Of a stretch of DNA of 18,018 nucleotides, positions 14,647 to 18,018 are shown piece by piece. The notes beneath the pieces are model-generated. The model was given only the letters and a program-made list of their open reading frames with translations, was not told where the DNA came from and did not search any database. Origin of the DNA: Thermohalobaculum sp039185235 (lineage in GTDB: Bacteria; Pseudomonadota; Alphaproteobacteria; Rhodobacterales; Rhodobacteraceae); NCBI GenBank assembly GCA_039185235.1, contig JBCDAS010000046.1, positions 1 to 18,018 on the forward strand, given 5' to 3'. Within the stretch, counting starts at the first letter, position 1. Each line of letters opens with the position of its first letter. A program made the position numbers and the translations under genes.

Positions 14647-15261
14647 CTAGGTGAGCCCGCCCATCCGTGCGATGAACTCTGCCACCTCGGCCACGCCCTC
14701 GCCCGACTTCAGCGCGCAGAACTGGGTTTGGCGCGGGCTGCGCATGCGTTCGGCATCCGCCGCCATGGTCTCTAGCGAGGCGCCGACATGGGGTGCGAGA
14801 TCGGTTTTGTTGACGATCAGGAGGTCTGAGCGCGTGATCGCAGGCCCCCCTTTGCGCGGAATATCCTCGCCCGCGGCGACATCGATGACATAGAGCGTCA
14901 GATCTGCAAGCTCCGGGCTGAAAGTGGCAGAAAGATTGTCACCGCCCGACTCGATCAGGATCACGTCGAGATCCGGATGCCTGGTGCGCAGATCGGCGAC
15001 GGCGGCGAGGTTGATCGAGGCATCCTCTCGGATCGCGGTATGTGGGCACCCACCGGTTTCGACACCGACAATCCGGTCGGATGGCAACACTTGCAGGCGC
15101 AAAAGCGCATCCGCATCTTCTCGCGTGTAGATGTCATTCGTGATCGCCGCGACCGAGTGATGGGGTGAGAGCGTCCGGCAAAGGGCGGCCGTCAGGGTCG
15201 TCTTGCCCGCCCCGACGGGGCCGCCAATGCCAACGCGCAGGGGGCCATGGGGAGAGTTCAT
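14647..15261 (-). CDS. ureG: Urease accessory GTPase UreG
   Basis: This encodes a 204-residue cytoplasmic SIMIBI-class GTPase that couples GTP hydrolysis to nickel insertion into urease. It shows the P-loop GGPVGAGKTT (13-22, K20), the nickel-binding C72-P-H74 motif in VETGGCPHTAIREDAS, the switch segment IESGGDNLSATFSPELADL, and the guanine-specificity motif NKTDLAP. Residue numbers of the CPH motif match those of the Klebsiella protein, indicating a full, undisturbed chain. Its ATG overlaps the ureF stop (ATGA at 15261-15258), so translation is coupled. It is the last urease gene visible in the operon. There is no His-rich N-terminal extension, so nickel storage falls to the UreE tail. Confidence 0.98.
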   Translation of the reverse strand: MNSPHGPLRVGIGGPVGAGKTTLTAALCRTLSPHHSVAAITNDIYTREDADALLRLQVLPSDRIVGVETGGCPHTAIREDASINLAAVADLRTRHPDLDVILIESGGDNLSATFSPELADLTLYVIDVAAGEDIPRKGGPAITRSDLLIVNKTDLAPHVGASLETMAADAERMRSPRQTQFCALKSGEGVAEVAEFIARMGGLT

Positions 15262-15896
15262 GAGCGAAACAACCTCACATTTTGGGTTTCGTGGCGCATG
15301 GCTGCGATGTCAGCTCTCAGGGCGCAGCCACCAATCGCGTCCAGCGAGGCGGTCTCGGCCTCCTCCGCTAGCCTGAGGATTTCGGGCAGGAAAGTTGCCA
15401 AAATCCGCTGCCCATCGGTTTGACCAATGGGAACCAGGCGGATCGCGGCTGACGTGAGATTGGCAGCGAATGCTTGGAGGAAGGCCGCCAGGGTGTCAGG
15501 AAGCGGGATCTGAGCCTCTGCTGCCGCATGTCCCAAGGCGACAGGATAGGGCAGGGGGGACGCATCGCCGCCCCAGGCGGCCCCCGTCACATCGGCAAAG
15601 GCGCGGCCCTGTGCCGTTGTCTCCAACACCCGTTCGCGCGCTGGAGCAAGCGCTTCGGCGAGCTCTGCAAGGTCTAAAAGCTCGGTGCTGTCGGCCCGCC
15701 AGGCATGGGCGAGAAGGATCGCATCTGTGCGCCCAGCCCCATGGGTCAGACAGGCGCTGATCCAGTCCTGAGCAGTGCCGGGATCTCGGACATCTCCTGC
15801 CTCCACGGCCCATTCCAACCCGTGGGAGTAGGTATAGGCTCCAATCGGATATCCAGGCGACATCCAGGCCATGAGCTTCATAAGCGCTTCAGTCAT
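15258..15896 (-). CDS. ureF: Urease accessory protein UreF
   Basis: This encodes a 212-residue all-helical protein that dimerises, binds UreD/UreH and recruits UreG to apo-urease. Landmarks are the N-terminal LMAWMSPGYPIGAYTYSHGL, AFLQAFAANLTSAAIRLVP and the C-terminal RLFRS-type end after MRHETQNV. The start at ATG 15896 overlaps the end of ureE by 8 bases (ATGACTGA) and places the family's conserved SPGYPIGAYTYSHG segment at residues 13-26. The frame stays open further upstream, to 16061, but that part would overlap the ureE His-rich tail and is Met/Arg/Pro-rich and unlike any UreF. A second start, MKLMAW five codons in, is possible. Confidence 0.95.
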   Translation of the reverse strand: MTEALMKLMAWMSPGYPIGAYTYSHGLEWAVEAGDVRDPGTAQDWISACLTHGAGRTDAILLAHAWRADSTELLDLAELAEALAPARERVLETTAQGRAFADVTGAAWGGDASPLPYPVALGHAAAEAQIPLPDTLAAFLQAFAANLTSAAIRLVPIGQTDGQRILATFLPEILRLAEEAETASLDAIGGCALRADIAAMRHETQNVRLFRS

Positions 15897-16389
15897 TGCG
15901 GTGCCGATGCGGGATATGCGCGTTTGGGTCGGCGTGGGGATCATGCGAATGCGCATGCCCATGGGTTCGGCCATGGCCATAGGCGCCGCCTTCTGGTCGA
16001 AAGGGCTCCTCGACATGGGTGATGGTCGCGCCGAGGCCCTCGAGCATCGCCTCCAGCACATGGTCGCGTTGGATCAGGAGCCGATTGGCCTCGACCTGAC
16101 AGGGCGTATGGCGGTTGCCGATATGCCATGCCAGACGCGCAAGCGAGCTGGGCTCGCACCGCACGTCGGCCAAGGGCTCGGCGGCTGCAATCACCCGGAT
16201 CGCACGGTCATCATCGAGCAGCAGGGCTTCCCCATCAGCCAGTTCCTTCGCCTCGGCCAGATCGAGCAAAACCGCCTCTCCACGCGAGGTCGTCAACAGG
16301 CGCCGACGCAAAAACCGCTCCTGATAGGGGAGCATGACCGTGTCATCCACCTGCTCGCGCGCGCCGATGGACCTGGCGCGAGCCGTCAT
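15889..16389 (-). CDS. ureE: Urease nickel metallochaperone UreE
   Basis: This encodes a 166-residue nickel chaperone that binds Ni(II) and passes it to the UreG-UreF-UreD complex. The peptide-binding N-terminal domain spans about 1-75. The metal-binding domain holds the hallmark WHIGNRHTPCQV with H94, the interfacial nickel ligand. The tail beyond residue 136 is histidine-rich, with nine histidines in the last 28 residues (HGRTHGHAHSHDPHAD and following), as in Klebsiella UreE, and suits nickel storage. Its ATG overlaps the stop of the preceding exported-protein gene by four bases (16389-16386), and its stop lies inside the ureF start. This tight packing argues that the upstream unknown gene is a long-standing member of the operon. 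Confidence 0.96.
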   Translation of the reverse strand: MTARARSIGAREQVDDTVMLPYQERFLRRRLLTTSRGEAVLLDLAEAKELADGEALLLDDDRAIRVIAAAEPLADVRCEPSSLARLAWHIGNRHTPCQVEANRLLIQRDHVLEAMLEGLGATITHVEEPFRPEGGAYGHGRTHGHAHSHDPHADPNAHIPHRHRND

Positions 16390-16979
16390 TGGGCGACCGC
16401 GATCGAGACAGGTTTTAGCCGGGTAATATCATTGCCAGATCCCTCACCGACCAGCACAGCGATCTCGAGATCGGTGAGATAGACCAAGTTGCTGACCGAA
16501 CTGTTGCCGATGAAGCTGATAATCGTATTGGCATCGAGCGCATTGTAAGTGCAGCCGCTGATGGTGATCTTGGTGCTCCGGCCGAAATCGACCGTCGTAT
16601 AGGCATCACCGATGGGCTGGCCCTTGCCATCGAAATCCAATGTCTTTTCCGACCAACTGGTCCTGATACCGACGGGTAAGTCGTTCAGATCAACAGGATA
16701 CTCGGTGCGCGTCACGTCGTTTGGATCGCGCTTGCCATCGATCAGACCTCCGCTGCCGATCGGATAGATCCCGCGCCAAAGCTCGAGCCAGAAGCCTTCG
16801 TTGGAATCTGGAAAAGACGCTTCCTCGACAATCACATTGGGTTTGGGCCGGGTGAATTTCGAGCTGGAGCCGTCGTCAAAGGTGATGACAATCCCAGGAC
16901 CTTCAAGGTCAGCATTGCTTGGACAGGCCAGCGCCGGGGCGGCCAGGGCGAGGGTGGAGACAATCAGGAGAGCTCGCAT
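16386..16979 (-). CDS. Exported protein of unknown function inside the urease operon
   Basis: I do not recognise this gene. It encodes 197 residues with a clear Sec signal, MRALLIVSTLALAAPALACP, probably cleaved near ALA|C. The cysteine at the cleavage zone does not sit in a good lipobox. The mature part is beta-rich and acidic and carries a second cysteine (TISGCTYNALD). Recognisable stretches are IVITFDDGSSSKFTRPKPNV, GFWLELWRGIYPIGSGG and YPVDLNDLPVGIRTSWSEKT; none suggests an enzyme active site. The start at ATG 16979 has a GAGG five bases upstream and comes 10 bases after the ureC stop; the frame is open to 17057, but that extension overlaps ureC and lacks a signal. The stop overlaps the ureE start. 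The context says urease-related, yet urease is cytoplasmic, so the role is open: nickel or urea sensing in the envelope, or a passenger gene. Confidence 0.85.
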   Translation of the reverse strand: MRALLIVSTLALAAPALACPSNADLEGPGIVITFDDGSSSKFTRPKPNVIVEEASFPDSNEGFWLELWRGIYPIGSGGLIDGKRDPNDVTRTEYPVDLNDLPVGIRTSWSEKTLDFDGKGQPIGDAYTTVDFGRSTKITISGCTYNALDANTIISFIGNSSVSNLVYLTDLEIAVLVGEGSGNDITRLKPVSIAVAQ

Positions 16980-16989
16980 AACATCCTCA

Positions 16990-18018
16990 TCAGAATAGGA
17001 AATATCGCTGAGCCATCGGCAATTCGCTCGCCGGCTCACAGGTAAGAAGCTCGCCATTGGCGCGGACTTCGTAGGTCTCGGGATGGACCTCGATCTCGGG
17101 CGTTGCGTCGTTCAGGAGCATCGAGGATTTGCTGATCGCGCGGGTGTTCTTCACGGCCAGCGTCTCTTTCGCAAGACCCAGCAAGGCGCCCAACCCATCG
17201 GCCTGGGCGGCTTCAGAGATGAAAGTGACCGAGGATTTCTCAAGGCTCCGGCCAAAGGCGCCGAACATGGGCCGCGTGTAGACCGGCTGGGGCGTCGGGA
17301 TCGAGGCATTCGGGTCGCCCATTTGCGCACAGGCAATCGTGCCGCCGACCAAGACCATCTCGGGCTTCACGCCGAAAAACGCCGGGTTCCAGAGGCAGAG
17401 ATCGGCGCGCTTGCCCTCCTCGATCGAGCCAATCTCGTGGCTGATCCCATGGGCAATCGCCGGGTTGATCGTGTATTTCGCCACATAGCGGCGGACGCGG
17501 AGATTGTCGTTGTCGCCGGTCTCATCCGCCAGCCGCCCGCGCTGGACCTTCATCTTATGCGCCGTTTGCCAGTTGCGGATGACGACCTCACCGATCCGGC
17601 CCATCGCCTGGCTGTCCGACGCGATGATCGAGAAGGCGCCCATGTCGTGGAGGATATCTTCGGCGGCAATCGTCTCCCGCCGGATCCGGGATTCGGCAAA
17701 AGCCACATCCTCCGGGATCGATTTGTCGAGATGGTGGCAGACCATGAGCATGTCCAGATGCTCGTCTAACGTATTGACGGTAAACGGCCTTGTTGGGTTG
17801 GTGGAGGAGGGGATGACATGGCCGAGCCCGCAGACCTTGATGATATCTGGTGCATGCCCACCACCCGCGCCTTCGGTATGGAAGGCATGGATCGTGCGGC
17901 CTTTGATGGCCGCGACCGTGTTCTCGACGAAGCCACTTTCATTCAGCGTATCGGTGTGGATCATGACTTGGACATCCATCGCGTCCGCGACCGAGAGGCA
18001 GCAGTCGATAGCGCCCGG
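16990..18018 (-). CDS. ureC: Urease alpha subunit UreC (N-terminal part outside the window)
   Basis: The last 342 residues of the catalytic subunit of urease, which hydrolyses urea to ammonia and carbamate at a dinickel centre, are seen; the family length is about 570. In Klebsiella numbering the visible active-site residues are H246 (VMIHTDTLN), H272 (AFHTEGAGGGH), the flap C319-H320 (MVCHHLD) and D360 (ASDSQAMGR), with identical spacing. The nickel ligands H134 and H136, the carbamylated K217 and H219 lie beyond the edge. The chain ends in the usual MAQRYFLF. The frame remains open to 18018 (PGAIDCCLSVADAMDV precedes the first internal Met at 17979), so 17979 is not the start. The frame is intact. 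UreA, UreB and UreD are expected upstream on the minus strand. Confidence 0.98.
   Translation of the reverse strand, partial: PGAIDCCLSVADAMDVQVMIHTDTLNESGFVENTVAAIKGRTIHAFHTEGAGGGHAPDIIKVCGLGHVIPSSTNPTRPFTVNTLDEHLDMLMVCHHLDKSIPEDVAFAESRIRRETIAAEDILHDMGAFSIIASDSQAMGRIGEVVIRNWQTAHKMKVQRGRLADETGDNDNLRVRRYVAKYTINPAIAHGISHEIGSIEEGKRADLCLWNPAFFGVKPEMVLVGGTIACAQMGDPNASIPTPQPVYTRPMFGAFGRSLEKSSVTFISEAAQADGLGALLGLAKETLAVKNTRAISKSSMLLNDATPEIEVHPETYEVRANGELLTCEPASELPMAQRYFLF

Noticed and set aside
15897..16061. N-terminal extension of UreF
   Set aside because: The added residues are Met/Pro/Arg-rich and are the out-of-frame reading of the ureE histidine-rich tail; the conserved UreF start segment follows ATG 15896.
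16980..17057. Longer start for the exported protein in the urease operon
   Set aside because: It would overlap the end of ureC and bury the signal peptide; ATG 16979 has a good ribosome binding site.

Overview
The window is GC-rich and gene-dense. Its gene families point to an alphaproteobacterium, most likely of the Rhodobacteraceae/Roseobacter type. This placement is inferred from codon use, the compact urease accessory cluster, the alphaproteobacterial form of the SelO protein and the PepSY/OmpR/PhoQ-like signalling block. No database search was possible. I see no tRNA, rRNA, CRISPR array, insertion sequence or phage gene.

Layout, plus strand (1-13831): the 3' end of an APH-fold kinase (1-232) followed by a class III aminotransferase/phospholyase-type PLP enzyme (237-1595); a 455-base gap with a strong hairpin and a possible minus-strand remnant; a YcaQ/AlkX DNA glycosylase (2051-3247); the SelO protein AMPylase (3374-4801) with a small VOC-fold protein (4821-5195); a Tat-exported protein with a degenerate intradiol-dioxygenase fold (5363-5866) directly followed by a four-histidine ferric-reductase-like membrane cytochrome (5872-6507); a complete RND pump pair, periplasmic adaptor and permease (6584-10831); and a translationally coupled signalling operon of a secreted PepSY-like/RTX-like protein, an OmpR-family response regulator and a PhoQ-like sensor kinase (10913-13831). 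A clear intrinsic terminator follows at 13988-14018.

Layout, minus strand (18018-14022): the urease operon enters from the right edge. It runs ureC (5' end outside the window), an unrecognised exported protein, ureE, ureF and ureG, with overlapping stops and starts at three junctions. A SYLF/YSC84-type exported protein follows and converges on the signalling operon.

How they work together: UreE, UreF and UreG deliver nickel to the UreC active site; the exported protein is embedded in the same transcript. The PepSY/RTX protein probably works as an envelope partner or output of the adjacent two-component system, which may also control the RND pump just upstream. The least described units are the Tat-protein/heme-cytochrome pair, which resembles the MsrP-MsrQ arrangement with an unrelated periplasmic partner, the PepSY-RTX-kinase module, and the exported protein inside the urease operon.
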